Shown here: one piece after another, positions 39,702 through 53,956 of the stretch
Numbering within the stretch: the stretch's first letter is position 1
Layout: every line of letters starts with the position of its first letter
Program-made: the position numbers and the translations under genes
The notes under the pieces: generated by a model
What the model saw: only the letters and a program-made list of their open reading frames with translations
The model's database searches: none
What the model was told of the DNA's origin: nothing
Origin: Eledone cirrhosa
Lineage: Eukaryota; Mollusca; Cephalopoda; Octopoda; Eledonidae
Direction: 5' to 3'
NCBI GenBank assembly: GCA_964016885.1
Contig: OZ024741.1
Location: 415,413,081 to 415,477,080 of the forward strand
Length of the DNA: 64,000 nt

Positions 39702-42700
39702 CTTTAGTTACCAACCTGGTCAACACTTACCAGGACTATTACCTACAGTTGTCTTAACCCTTTAGTTACCAACCTGGTCAACACGGACCAGGACTATTAT
39801 GTACAGTTGTCGTAACCCTTTAGTTACCAACCCAGTCAACACTAACCAGGACTATTACCTACAGTTGTGTTAACCCTTTAGTTACCAACCTAGTCAACAC
39901 TAACCAGGACAATTAACTACAGTTGTCTTAACCCTTTAGTTACCAACCTGGTCAACATTGACCAGGACTATTACCTACAGTTGTCTTAACCCTTTAGTTA
40001 CCAACCCAGTCAACACTAACCAGGATGATTAAATACAGTTCTCTTAACCCTTTAGTTACCAACCTGGTCAACACTGACCAGCACTATTATCTACAGTTGT
40101 CTTAAGCCTTTAGTTAACTGTCTGGTCAACACTGACCAGCACTATTATCTACAGTTGTCTTAACCCTTTAGTTACCAGTCTAGTCAACACTGACCAGCAC
40201 TATTATCTACAGTTGTAACACTTTAGTTACCAACCTGGTCAACACTTACCAGGACTATTACCTAGAGTTGTCTTAACCCTTTAGTTACCAACCTGGTCAA
40301 CACTAACCTGGACTATTACCTACAGTTGTGTTAACCCTTTAGTTACCAACCTGGTCAACACTAACCAGGACTATTACCTACAGTTGTCTTAACACTTTAG
40401 TTACCAACCTGGTCAACACTAACCAGGACTATTACCTACAGTTGTCTTAACCCTTTAGTTACCAACCTGGTCAACACTTACCAGGACTATAACCTATAGT
40501 TCTCTTAACCCTTTAGTTACCAGTCTGGTCAACACTGACCAGCACTATTATCTACAGTTGTCTTAACCCTTTGGTTACCAACCTGGTCAACACTGACCAG
40601 CACTATTATCTACAGTTGTCGTAACCCTTTAGTTACCAACCTGGTCAACACTGACCAGGACTATTACCTACAGTTGTCCTAACCCTTTAGTTACAAACCT
40701 GGTCAACACTGACCAGGACTATTACCTAAAGTTGTCTTAACCCTTTAGTTACCAGTCTGGTCAACCCTGACCAGCACTATTATCTACAGTTGTCTTAACC
40801 CTTTAGTTACCAGTCTGGTCAACACTAACCAGGACTATTACCTACAGTTGTCTTAACCCTTTAGTTACCAACCTGGTCAAAACTAACCAGGACTATTATG
40901 TACAGTTGTGTTAACCCTTTAGTTACCAATCTGGTCAACACTAACCAGGACTATTACCTACAGTTGTCTTAAATTTTAGTTTCCAACCTGGTCAACACTA
41001 ACCAGGACTATTACCTACAGTTTTCTTAACCCTTTAGTTACCAACCTGGTCAACACTGACCAGGACTATTACCTACAGTTGTCCTAACCCTTTAGTTACA
41101 AACCTGGTCAACACTGACCAGGACTATTAACTACAGTTGTCTTAACCCTTTAGTTACCAGCCCAGTCAACACTAACCAGGACTATTACCTACAGTTGTCT
41201 TAACCCTTTAGTTACCAGTCTGGTCAACCCTGACCAGCACTATTATCTACAGTTGTCTTAACCCTTTAGTTACCAGTCTGGTCAACACTGACCAGCACTA
41301 TTATCTACAGTTGTCTTGACCCTTTAGTTACCAGTCTGGTCAACACTGACCAGGACTATTACCTACAGTTGTCGTAACACTTTAGTTATCAACCTAGTCA
41401 ACACTAACCAGGACTATTATCTACAGTTGTAACACTTTAGTTACCAACCTGGTCAACACTTACCAGGACTATTACCTACAGTTGTCTTAACACTTTAGTT
41501 ACCAGCCTGGTCAACACTTACCAGGACTATTACCTACAGTTGTCTTAACCCTTTAGTTACCAACCTAGTCAACACTAACCAGGACTATTAACTACAGTTT
41601 TCTTAACCCTTTAGTTACCAACCTGGTCAACACTGACCAGCACTATTATCTACAGTTGTCGTAACCCTTTAGTTACCAACCTGGTCAACACTGACCAGGA
41701 CTATTACCTACAGTTGTCTTAACCGTTTAGTTACCAATCTGGTCAACACTAACCAGGACTATTACCTACAGTTGTCTTAACCCTTTAGTTACCAACCTGG
41801 TCAACACTGACCAGGAATATTACCTGCAGTTGTCTTAACCCTTTAGTTACCAACCTGGTCAACACTGACCAGCACTATTATCTACAGTTGTCTTAAGCCT
41901 TTAGTTAACAGTCTGGTCAACACTGACCAGCACTATTATCTACAGTTGTCTTAACACTTTAGTTACCAACCTGGTCAACACTTACCAGGACTATTACCTA
42001 CAGTTGTCTTAACCCTTTAGTTACCAACCTGGTCAACAATAACCAGGACTATTACCTACAGTTGTCTTAACCCTTTAGTTACCAACCTAGTCAACACTGA
42101 CCAGGACTATTACCTACAGTTGTCTTAACCCTTTAGTTACTAACCTGGTCAACACTGACCAGGACTATTACCTACAGTTGTCTTAACCCTTTAGTTACCA
42201 GTCTGGTCAACACTAACCAGGACTATTACCTACAGTTGTCTTAACCCTTTAGTTACCAGTCTGGTCAACACTAACCAGGACTATTACCTACAGTTGTCTT
42301 AACACTTTAGTTACCAACCTGGTCAACACTAACCAGGACTATTACCTACAGTTGTCTTAACCCTTTAGTTACCAACCTGGTCAACACTTACCAGGACTAT
42401 TACCTACAGTTCTCTTAACCCTTTAGTTACCAGTCTGGTCAACACTGACCAGCACTATTATCTACAGTTGTCTTAACCCTTTGGTTACCAACCTGGTCAA
42501 CACTGGCCAGCACTATTATCTACAGTTGTCGTAACCCTTTAGTTACCAACCTGGTCAACACTGACCAGGACTATTACCTACAGTTGTCTTAACCCTTTAG
42601 TTACCAACCTGGTCAACACTGACCAGAACTATTACCTACAGTTGTCTTAACCCTTTAGTTACCAACCTGGTCAACACTAACCAGGACTATTACCTACAGT

Positions 42701-44714
42701 TGTCTTAACCCTTTAGTTACCAATCTGGTCAACACTAACCAGGACTATTACCTACAGTTGTCTTAACCCTTTAGTTACCAACCTGGTCAAAACTAACCAG
42801 GACTATTACCTACAGTTGTCTTAACCCTTTAGTTACCAACCTGGTTAACACTGACCAGGACTATTACCTACAGTTGTCCTAACCCTTTAGTTACAAACCT
42901 GGTCAACACTGACCAGGACTATTACCTAAAGTTGTCTTAACCCTTTAGTTACCAGTCTGGTCAACCCTGACCAGCACTATTATCTACAGTTGTCTTAACC
43001 CTTTAGTTACCAGTCTGGTCAACACTGACCAGCACTATTATCTACAGTTGTCTTGACCCTTTAGTTACCAGTCTGGTCAACACTGACCAGGACTATTACC
43101 TACAGTTGTCGTAACACTTTAGTTATCAACCTAGTCAACACTAACCAGGACTATTATCTACAGTTGTCTTAACCCTTTAGTTACCAACCTGGTCAACACT
43201 TACCAGGACTATTACCTACAGTTGTCTTAACCCTTTAGTTACCAACCTGGTCAACACTGACCAGGACTATTACCGACAGTTGTCTTAACCCTTTAGTTAC
43301 CAACCCAGTCAACACTGACCAGGAGTATTACCTACAGTTGTCTTAACGCTTTAGTTATCAACCTGGTCAACACTGACCAGAACAATTACCTACAGTTGTC
43401 TTAACCCTTTAGTTACCAACCTGGTCAACACTAACCAGGGCTATTACCTACATTTTTCTTAACCGTTCAGTTACCAACCTGGTCAACACTGACCAGGACT
43501 ATTACCTACAGTTGTCTTAACCCTTTAGTTACCAACCTGGTCAACACTGACCAGGAATATTACCTGCAGTTGTCTTAACCCTTTAGTTACCAACCTGGTC
43601 AACACTGACCAGGACTATTGCCTAAAGTTGTCTTAACCCTTTAGTTACCAGTCTGGTCAACCCTGACCAGCACTATTATCTACAGTTGTCTTAACCCTTT
43701 AGTAACCAGTCTGGTCAACACTGACCAGCACTATTATCTACAGTTGTCTTGACCCTTTAGTTACCAGTCTGGTCAACACTGACCAGGACTATTACCTACA
43801 GTTGTCGTAACACTTTAGTTATCAACCTAGTCAACACTAACCAGGACTATTATCTACAGTTGTCGTAACACTTTAGTTACCAACCTGGTCAACACTTACC
43901 AGGACTATTACCTACAGTTGTCTTAACACTTTAGTTACCAACCTGGTCAACACTGACCAGGAATATTACCTGCAGTTGTCTTAACCCTTTAGTTACCAAC
44001 CTGGTCAACACTGACCAGGACTATTGCCTAAAGTTGTCTTAACCCTTTAGTTAAGTTACCAACCTGGTCAATACTGACCAGAACTATTACCTACAGTTGT
44101 CTTAACACTTTAGTTACCAACCTGGTCAACACTGACCAGGACTATTACCTACAGTTGTCTTGACTCTTTAGTTTCCAACCTGGTCAACACTGACCAGGAC
44201 TATTACCTACAGTTGTCTTAACCCTTTAGTTACCAGTCTGGTCAACCCTGACCACCACTATTATCTACAGTTGTCTTAACCCTTTAGTTACCAGTCTGGT
44301 CAACACCGACCAGCACTATTATCTACAGTTGTCTTGACCCTTTAGTTACCAGTCTGGTCAACACTGACCAGGACTATTACCTACAGTTGTCGTAACACTT
44401 TAGTTATCAACCTAGTCAAAACTAACCAGGACTATTATCTACAGTTGTCGTAACACTTTAGTTAACAACCTGGTCAACACTTACCAGGACTATTACCTAC
44501 AGTTGTCTTAACACTTTAGTTACTGACCTGGTCAACACTAACCAGGAATATTATCTACAGTTGTGTTAACCCTTTAGTTACCAACCTGGTCAACACTAAC
44601 CAGGACTATTACCTACAGTTGTCTTAAACCTTTAGTTTCCAACCTGGTCAACACAGACCAGGACTATTACCTACAGTTGTCTTAACCCTTTAGTTACCAA
44701 CCCAGTCAACACTA

Positions 44715-45294
44715 ACCAGGACGATTACCTACAGTTCTCTTAACCCTTTAGTTACCAACCTGGTCAACACTGACCAGCACTATTATCTACAGTTGTCTTA
44801 AGCCTTTAGTTAACAGTCTGGTCAACACTGACCAGCACTATTATCTACAGTTGTCTTAACCCTTTAGTTACCAGTCTAGTCAACACTGACCAGCACTATT
44901 ATCTACATTTGTAGTAACACTTTAGTTACCAACCTGGTCAACACTTACCAGGACTATTACCTACAGTTGTCTTAACCCTTTAGTTACCAACCTGGTCAAC
45001 ACTTACCACGACTATTACCTAGAGTTGTCTTAACCCTTTAGTTACCAACCTGGTCAACACTAACCAGGACTATTACCTACAGTTGTCTTAACCCTTTAGT
45101 TACCAACCTAGTCAACACTGACCAGGACTATTACCTACAGTTATCTTAACCCTTTAGTTACTAACCTGGTCAACACTGACCAGGACTATTACCTACAGTT
45201 GTCTTAACCCTTTAGTTACTAACCTGGTCAACACTGACCAGCACTATTATCTACAGTTGTCGTAACCCTTTAGTTACCAACCTGGTCAACACTG
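44715..45294 (+). repeat. 580-bp tandem duplication (10 monomers), copy 1
   Basis: This segment repeats at 45295 onward with a 580-bp (10 x 58) offset. Shared private variants include GGACGATTACC, TTAACAGTCTGG, CATTTGTAGTAAC (44906 and 45486) and CCACGACTATT with CTAGAG. Copies differ by substitutions: ATTACC against ATTACTTAC near 45540, ACTGACC against ACTAACC at 45120/45700, and TTATCTT against TTGTCTT. The last monomers of copy 2 diverge, so its right edge is about 45780-45840. Confidence 0.75.
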
Positions 45295-45840
45295 ACCAGG
45301 ACGATTACCTACAGTTCTCTTAACCCTTTAGTTACCAACCTGGTCAACACTGACCAGCACTATTATCTACAGTTGTCTTAAGCCTTTAGTTAACAGTCTG
45401 GTCAACACTGACCAGCACTATTATCTACAGTTGTCTTAACCCTTTAGTTACCAGTCTAGTCAACACTGACCAGCACTATTATCTACATTTGTAGTAACAC
45501 TTTAGTTACCAACCTGGTCAACACTTACCAGGACTATTACTTACAGTTGTCTTAACCCTTTAGTTACCAACCTGGTCAACACTTACCACGACTATTACCT
45601 AGAGTTGTCTTAACCCTTTAGTTACCAACCTGGTCAACACTAACCAGGACTATTACCTACAGTTGTCTTAACCCTTTAGTTACCAACCTAGTCAACACTA
45701 ACCAGGACTATTACCTACAGTTGTCTTAACCCTTTAGTTACTAACCTGGTCAACACTGACCAGGACTATTACCTACAGTTGTCTTAACCCTTTAGTTACC
45801 AACCTGGTCAACACTAACCAGCACTATTATCTACAGTTGT
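45295..45840 (+). repeat. 580-bp tandem duplication, copy 2
   Basis: This copy has the same monomer order as 44715-45294, including the rare CATTTGTAGTAAC at 45486. The block with GTAGTAAC and ATTACTTAC is also found at about 50591 and 53552, spaced 2,961 bp. Those two share the ATTACTTAC variant with this copy rather than copy 1, so copy 2 (or its relative) is closer to the later blocks. Confidence 0.7.
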
Positions 45841-48800
45841 CTTAACCCTTTGGTTACCAACCTAGTCAACACTGACCAGCACTATTATCTACAGTTGTCG
45901 TAACCCTTTAGTTACCAACCTGGTCAACACTGACCAGGACTATTACCTACAGTTGTCTTAACCCTTTAGTTACCAACCTGGTCAACACTGACCAGAACTA
46001 TTACCTACAGTTGTCTTAACCCTTTAGTTACCAACCTGGTCAACACTAACCAGGACTATTACCTACAGTTGTCTTAACCGTTTAGTTACCAATCTGGTCA
46101 ACACTAACCAGGACTATTACCTACAGTTGTCTTAACCCTTTAGTTACCAACCTGGTCAAAACTAACCAGGACTATTATCTACAGTTGTGTTAACCCTTTA
46201 GTTACCAATCTGGTCAACACTAACCAGGACTATTACCTACAGTTGTCTTAAATTTTAGTTTCCAACCTGGTCAACACTAACCAGGACTATTACCTACAGT
46301 TGTCTTAACCCTTTAGTTACCAACCTGGTCAACACTGACCAGGACTATTACCTACAGTTGTCCTAACCCTTTAGTTACAAACCTGGTCAACACTGACCAG
46401 GACTATTACCGACAGTTGTCTTAACCCTTTAGTTACCAACCCAGTCAACACTAACCAGGACTATTACCTACAGTTGTCTTAACGCTTTACTCATCAACCT
46501 GGTCAACACTGACCAGAACAATTACCTACAGTTGTCTTAACCCTTTAGTTACCAACCTGGTCAACACTAACCAGGACTATTACCTACAGTTGTCTTAACC
46601 CTTTAGTTACCAACCTGGTCAACACTAACCAAGGCTATTACCTACATTTTTCTTAAGCGTTTAGTTACCAACCTGGTCAACACTGACCAGGACTATTACC
46701 TACAGTTGTCTTAACCCTTTAGTTACCAACCTGGTCAACACTGACCAGGAATATTACCTGCAGTTGTCTTAACCCTTTAGTTACCAACCTGGTCAACACT
46801 GACCAGGACTATTGCCTAAAGTTGTCTTAACCCTTTAGTTACCAGTCTGGTCAACCCTGACCAGCACTATTATCTACAGTTGTCTTAACCCTTTAGTTAC
46901 CAGTCTGGTCAACACTGACCAGCACTATTATCTACAGTTGTCTTGACCCTTTAGTTACCAGTCTGGTCAACACTGACCAGGACTATTACCTACAGTTGTC
47001 GTAACACTTTAGTTATCAACCTAGTCAACACTAACCAGGACTATTATCTACAGTTGTCGTAACACTTTAGTTAACAACCTGGTCAACACTTACCAGGACT
47101 ATTACCTACAGTTGTCTTAACACTTTAGTTACTGACCTGGTCAACACTTACCAGGACTATTACCTACAGTTGTCTTAACCCTTTAGTTACCAACCTGGTC
47201 AACACGGACCAGGACTATTACCTACAGTTGTGTTAACCCTTTAGTTACCAACCTAGTCAACACTAACCAGGACTATTACCTACAGTTGTGTTAACCCTTT
47301 AGTTACCAACCTGGTCAACACTAACCAGGACTATTACCTACAGTTGTCTTAACACTTTAGTTATCAACCTGGTCAACACTAACCAGGACTATTACCTACA
47401 GTTGTCTTAACCCTTTAGTTACCAACCTGGTCAACACTTACCAGGACTATAACCTACAGTTCTCTTAACCCTTTAGTTACCAGTCTGGTCAACACTGACC
47501 AGCACTATTATCTACAGTTGTCTTAACCCTTTGGTTACCAACCTGGTCAACACTGACCAGCACTATTATCTACAGTTGTCATAACCCTTTAGTTACCAAC
47601 CTGGTCAACACTGACCAGGACTATTACCTACAGTTGTCTTAACCCTTTAGTTACCAACCTGGTCAACACTGACCAGAACTATTACCTACAGTTGTCTTAA
47701 CCCTTTAGTTACCAACCTGGTCAACACTAACCAGGACTATTACCTACAGTTGTCTTAACCCTTTAGTTACCAATCTGGTCAACACTAACCAGGACTATTA
47801 CCTACAGTTGTCTTAACCCTTTAGTTACCAACCTGGTCAAAACTAACCAGGACTATTATGTACAGTTGTGTTAACCCTTTAGTTACCAATCTGGTCAACA
47901 CTAACCAGGACTATTACCTACAGTTGTCTTAAATTTTAGTTTCCAACCTGGTCAACACTAACCAGGACTATTACCTACAGTTGTCTTAACCCTTTAGTTA
48001 CCAACCTGGTCAACACTGACCAGGACTATTACCTACAGTTGTCCTAACCCTTTAGTTACAAACCTGGTCAACACTGACCAGGACTATTACCTACAGTTGT
48101 CTTAACCCTTTTGTTACCAACCCAGTCAACACTAACCAGGACTATTACCTACAGTTGTCTTAACCCTTTAGTTACCAACCTGGTCAACACTGACCAGGAC
48201 TATTACCGACAGTTGTCTTAACCCTTTAGTTACCAACCCAGTCAACACTAACCAGGACTATTACCTACAGTTGTCTTAACGCTTTAGTTATCAACCTGGT
48301 CAACACTGACCAGAACAATTACCTACAGTTGTCTTAACCCTTTAGTTATCAACCTGGTCAACACTAACCAGGACTATTACCTACAGTTGTCTTAACCCTT
48401 TAGTGACCAACCTGGTCAACACTAACCAGGGCTATTACCTACATTTTTCTTAACCGTTTAGTTACCAACCTGGTCAACACTGACCAGGACTATTACCTAC
48501 AGTTGTCTTAACCCTTTAGTTACCAACCTGGTCAACACTGACCAGGAATATTACCTGCAGTTGTCTTAACCCTTTAGTTACCAACCTGGTCAACAGTGAC
48601 CAGGACTATTGCCTAAAGTTGTCTTAACCCTTTAGTTACCAGTCTGGTCAACCCTGACCAGCACTATTATCTACAGTTGTCTTAACCCTTTAGTAACCAG
48701 TCTGGTCAACACTGACCAGCACTATTATCTACAGTTGTCTTGACCCTTTAGTTACCAGTCTGGTCAACACTGACCAGGACTATTACCTACAGTTGTCGTA

Positions 48801-49530
48801 ACACTTTAGTTATCAACCTAGTCAACACTAACCAGGACTATTATCTACAGTTGTCGTAACACTTTAGTTACCAACCTGGTCAACACTTACCTGGACTATT
48901 ACATACAGTTGTCTTAACACTTTAGTTACCAACCTGGTCAAAACTGACCAGGAATATTACCTGCAGTTGTCTTAACCCTTTAGTTACCAACCTGGTCAAC
49001 ACTGACCAGGACTATTGCCTAAAGTTGTCTTAACCCTTTAGTTAAGTTACCAACCTGGTCAATACTGACCAGAACTATTACCTACAGTTGTCTTAACCCT
49101 TTAGTTACCAACCTGGTCAACACTGACCAGGACTATTACCTACAGTTGTCTTGACTCTTTAGTTTCCAACCTGGTCAACACTGACCAGGACTATTACCTA
49201 CAGTTGTCTTAACCCTTTAGTTACCAGTCTGGTCAACCCTGACCACCACTATTATCTACAGTTGTCTTAACCCTTTAGTTACCAGTCTGGTCAACACTGA
49301 CCAGCACTATTATCTACAGTTGTCTTCACCCTTTAGTTACCAGTCTGGTCAACACTGACCAGCACTATTACCTACAGTTGTCGTAACACTAGTTATCAAC
49401 CTAGTCAACACTAACCAGGACTATTATCTACAGTTGTCGTAACACTTTAGTTAACAACCTGGTCAACACTTACCAGGATTATTACCTACAGTTGTCTTAA
49501 CACTTTAGTTACTGACCTGGTCAACACTTA

Positions 49531-49994
49531 CCAGGACTATTACCTACAGTTGTCTTAACCCTTTAGTTACCAACCTGGTCAACACGGACCAGGACTATTA
49601 CCTACAGTTGTGTTAACCCTTTAGTTACCAACCTAGTCAACACTAACCAGGACTATTAACTACAGTTGTTTTAACCCTTTAGTTACCAACCTGGTCAACA
49701 CTGACCAGGACTATTACCTACAGTTGTGTTAACCCTTTAGTTACCAACCTGGTCAACACTAACCAGGAATATTATCTACAGTTGTGTTAACCCTTTAGTT
49801 ACCAACCTGGTCAACACTAACCAGGACTATTACCTACAGTTGTCTTAAACCTTTAGTTTCCAACCTGGTCAACACAGACCAGGACTATTACCTACAGTTG
49901 TCTTAACCCTTTAGTTACCAACCCAGTCAACACTAACCAGAACGATTACCTACAGTTCTCTTAACCCTTTAGTTACCAACCTGGTCAACACTGA
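49531..49994 (+). repeat. 464-bp tandem duplication (8 monomers), copy 1
   Basis: The run CACGGACC, GTTGTGTTAACC, CCTAGTC, ATTAACTAC, GTTGTTTTAACC, GGAATATTATC, TTTAGTTTCC, CCAACCCAGTC repeats at 49995-50458 with an offset of 464 bp (8 x 58; AACACGG at 49581 and 50045). Differences are few: GTTGTGTTAACC near 49727 against GTTGTCTTAACC near 50189, and AGAACGATT against AGGACGATT. Only this copy of the 3.4-kb segment is doubled. Confidence 0.8.
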
Positions 49995-50458
49995 CCAGGA
50001 CTATTACCTACAGTTGTCTTAACCCTTTAGTTACCAACCTGGTCAACACGGACCAGGACTATTACCTACAGTTGTGTTAACCCTTTAGTTACCAACCTAG
50101 TCAACACTAACCAGGACTATTAACTACAGTTGTTTTAACCCTTTAGTTACCAACCTGGTCAACACTGACCAGGACTATTACCTACAGTTGTCTTAACCCT
50201 TTAGTTACCAACCTGGTCAACACTAACCAGGAATATTATCTACAGTTGTGTTAACCCTTTAGTTACCAACCTGGTCAACACTAACCAGGACTATTACCTA
50301 CAGTTGTCTTAAACCTTTAGTTTCCAACCTGGTCAACACAGACCAGGACTATTACCTACAGTTGTCTTAACCCTTTAGTTACCAACCCAGTCAACACTAA
50401 CCAGGACGATTACCTACAGTTCTCTTAACCCTTTAGTTACCAACCTGGTCAACACTGA
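49995..50458 (+). repeat. 464-bp tandem duplication, copy 2
   Basis: This is the second copy of the eight-monomer block. It continues into AGCACTATTATC and TTAACAGTCTGG, the order also seen at about 44715 and 53400. Copy 1 instead continues AGGACTATTACC into CACGGACC, so this copy holds the ancestral downstream junction and copy 1 was probably added. Confidence 0.75.
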
Positions 50459-50913
50459 CCAGCACTATTATCTACAGTTGTCTTAAGCCTTTAGTTAACA
50501 GTCTGGTCAACACTGACCAGCACTATTATCTACAGTTGTCTTAACCCTTTAGTTACCAGTCTAGTCAACACTGACCAGCACTATTATCTACATTTGTAGT
50601 AACACTTTAGTTACCAACCTGGTCAACACTTACCAGGACTATTACTTACAGTTGTCTTAACCCTTTAGTTACCAACCTGGTCAACACTTACCACGACTAT
50701 TACCTAGAGTTGTCTTAACCCTTTAGTTACCAACCTGGTCAACACTAACCAGGACTATTACCTACAGTTGTCTTAACCCTTTAGTTACCAAACTAGTCAA
50801 CACTGACCAGGACTATTACCTAGAGTTGTCTTAACCCTTTAGTTACCAACCTGGTCAACACTAACCAGGACTATTACCTACAGTTGTCTTAACCCTTTAG
50901 TTACCAACCTGGT

Positions 50914-51260
50914 CAAAACTAACCAGGACTATTATGTACAGTTGTGTTAACCCTTTAGTTACCAATCTGGTCAACACTAACCAGGACTATTACCTACAGT
51001 TGTCTTAAATTTTAGTTTCCAACCTGGTCAACACTAACCAGGACTATTACCTACAGTTGTCTTAACCCTTTAGTTACCAACCTGGTCAACACTGACCAGG
51101 ACTATTACCTACAGTTGTCCTAACCCTTTAGTTACAAACCTGGTCAACACTGACCAGGACTATTACCTACAGTTGTCTTAACCCTTTTGTTACCAACCCA
51201 GTCAACACTAACCAGGACTATTACCTACAGTTGTCTTAACCCTTTAGTTACCAACCTGGT
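50914..51260 (+). repeat. 347-bp tandem duplication (6 monomers), copy 1
   Basis: CAAAACTAACC at 50914 and 51261, TCTTAAATTTTAG (AAATTTT at 51007 and 51354) and ACCCTTTTGTTACC (51181 and 51528) all repeat at 347 bp. This is six monomers, one of which is 57 bp. The 1-bp-short monomer makes the offset 347 rather than 348, so the match is not just the basic period. I saw no substitution between the copies. Confidence 0.88.
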
Positions 51261-51607
51261 CAAAACTAACCAGGACTATTATGTACAGTTGTGTTAACCC
51301 TTTAGTTACCAATCTGGTCAACACTAACCAGGACTATTACCTACAGTTGTCTTAAATTTTAGTTTCCAACCTGGTCAACACTAACCAGGACTATTACCTA
51401 CAGTTGTCTTAACCCTTTAGTTACCAACCTGGTCAACACTGACCAGGACTATTACCTACAGTTGTCCTAACCCTTTAGTTACAAACCTGGTCAACACTGA
51501 CCAGGACTATTACCTACAGTTGTCTTAACCCTTTTGTTACCAACCCAGTCAACACTAACCAGGACTATTACCTACAGTTGTCTTAACCCTTTAGTTACCA
51601 ACCTGGT
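51261..51607 (+). repeat. 347-bp tandem duplication, copy 2
   Basis: This copy immediately follows copy 1 and leads into ATTACCGACAG, AACGCTTTAG/ATCAACC and AGAACAATTACC, the order also found downstream of 47838. It is therefore the copy in its ancestral context, and it begins the second 3.4-kb segmental repeat. Confidence 0.85.
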
Positions 51608-53780
51608 CAACACTGACCAGGACTATTACCGACAGTTGTCTTAACCCTTTAGTTACCAACCCAGTCAACACTAACCAGGACTATTACCTACAGTTGTCTT
51701 AACGCTTTAGTTATCAACCTGGTCAACACTGACCAGAACAATTACCTACAGTTGTCTTAACCCTTTAGTTATCAACCTGGTCAACACTAACCAGGACTAT
51801 TACCTACAGTTGTCTTAACCCTTTAGTGACCAACCTGGTCAACACTAACCAGGGCTATTACCTACATTTTTCTTAACCGTTTAGTTACCAACCTGGTCAA
51901 CACTGACCAGGACTATTACCTACAGTTGTCTTAACCCTTTAGTTACCAACCTGGTCAACACTGACCAGGAATATTACCTGCAGTTGTCTTAACCCTTTAG
52001 TTACCAACCTGGTCAACACTGACCAGGACTATTGCCTAAAGTTGTCTTAACCCTTTAGTTACCAGTCTGGTCAACCCTGACCAGCACTATTATCTACAGT
52101 TGTCTTAACCCTTTAGTAACCAGTCTGGTCAACACTGACCAGCACTATTATCTACAGTTGTCTTGACCCTTTAGTTACCAGTCTGGTCAACACTGACCAG
52201 GACTATTACCTACAGTTGTCGTAACACTTTAGTTATCAACCTAGTCAACACTAACCAGGACTATTATCTACAGTTGTCGTAAAACTTTAGTTACCAACCT
52301 GGTCAACACTTACCTGGACTATTACATACAGTTGTCTTAACACTTTAGTTACCAACCTGGTCAAAACTGACCAGGAATATTACCTGCAGTTGTCTTAACC
52401 CTTTAGTTACCAACCTGGTCAACACTGACCAGGACTATTGCCTAAAGTTGTCTTAACCCTTTAGTTAAGTTACCAACCTGGTCAATACTGACCAGAACTA
52501 TTACCTACAGTTGTCTTAACCCTTTAGTTACCAACCTGGTCAACACTGACCAGGACTATTACCTACAGTTGTCTTCACTCTTTAGTTTCCAACCTGGTCA
52601 ACACTGACCAGGACTATTACCTACAGTTGTCTTAACCCTTTAGTTACCAGTCTGGTCAACCCTGACCACCACTATTATCTACAGTTGTCTTAACCCTTTA
52701 GTTACCAGTCTGGTCAACACTGACCAGCACTATTATCTACAGTTGTCTTCACCCTTTAGTTACCAGTCTGGTCAACACTGACCAGGACTATTACCTATAG
52801 TTGTCGTAACACTTTAGTTATCAACCTAGTCAACACTAACCAGGACTATTATCTACAGTTGTCGTAACACTTTAGTTAACAACCTGGTCAACACTTACCA
52901 GGATTATTACCTACAGTTGTCTTAACACTTTAGTTACTGACCTGGTCAACACTTACCAGGACTATTACCTACAGTTGTCTTAACCCTTTAGTTACCAACC
53001 TGGTCAACACGGACCAGGACTATTACCTACAGTTGTGTTAACCCTTTAGTTACCAACCTAGTCAACACTAACCAGGACTATTAACTACAGTTGTTTTAAC
53101 CCTTTAGTTACCAACCTGGTCAACACTGACCAGGACTATTACCTACAGTTGTCTTAACCCTTTAGTTACCAACCTGGTCAACACTAACCAGGAATATTAT
53201 CTACAGTTGTGTTAACCCTTTAGTTACCAACCTGGTCAACACTAACCAGGACTATTACCTACAGTTGTCTTAAACCTTTAGTTTCCAACCTGGTCAACAC
53301 AGACCAGGACTATTACCTACAGTTGTCTTAACCCTTTAGTTACCAACCCAGTCAACACTAACCAGAACGATTACCTACAGTTCTCTTAACCCTTTAGTTA
53401 CCAACCTGGTCAACACTGACCAGCACTATTATCTACAGTTGTCTTAAGCCTTTAGTTAACAGTCTGGTCAACACTGACCAGCACTATTATCTACAGTTGT
53501 CTTAACCCTTTAGTTACCAGTCTAGTCAACACTGACCAGCACTATTATCTACATTTGTAGTAACACTTTAGTTACCAACCTGGTCAACACTTACCAGGAC
53601 TATTACTTACAGTTGTCTTAACCCTTTAGTTACCAACCTGGTCAACACTTACCACGACTATTACCTAGAGTTGTCTTAACCCTTTAGTTACCAACCTGGT
53701 CAACACTAACCAGGACTATTACCTACAGTTGTCTTAACCCTTTAGTTACCAACCTAGTCAACACTGACCAGGACTATTAC
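51261..53780 (+). repeat. Class B segmental repeat, copy 2
   Basis: This is the paralogue of 47838-50830 in the same monomer order but without the internal 464-bp doubling and without the CACTAGTTATC deletion. It has its own substitutions, for example GTAAAACTTTAG near 52281 (GTAACACTTTAG in copy 1) and CTTCACTCTTTAG near 52574. Matching ends near 53780, where CTACAG and CTAACC here face CTAGAG and CCAACC in copy 1 (about 50823). Confidence 0.72.
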
Positions 53781-53956
53781 CTACAGTTGTCTTAACCCTT
53801 TAGTTACTAACCTGGTCAACACTGACCAGGACTATTACCTACAGTTGTCTTAACCGTTTAGTTACCAACCTGGTCAACACTGACCAGGACTATTACCTAC
53901 AGTTGTCTTAACCCTTTAGTTACCAACCTGGTCAACACTGACCAGGAATATTACCT

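Larger units (their letters stand above)
47838..50830 (+). repeat. Class B segmental repeat, copy 1 (3,423-bp offset)
   Basis: Markers here recur about 3.4 kb later: CAAAACTAACC 47838 to 51261, CATTTTTCTT 48442 to 51865, and the 63-bp monomer 49008 to 52431, all at 3,423 bp. The offset then becomes 3,425 after the 2-bp deletion in CACTAGTTATC at about 49387, which only this copy has. It becomes 2,961 after an internal 464-bp duplication. Part of this segment also matches 42.8-45 kb at a 4,991-bp offset (43451 to 48442; 44017 to 49008), so at least three related copies exist. Confidence 0.75.
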
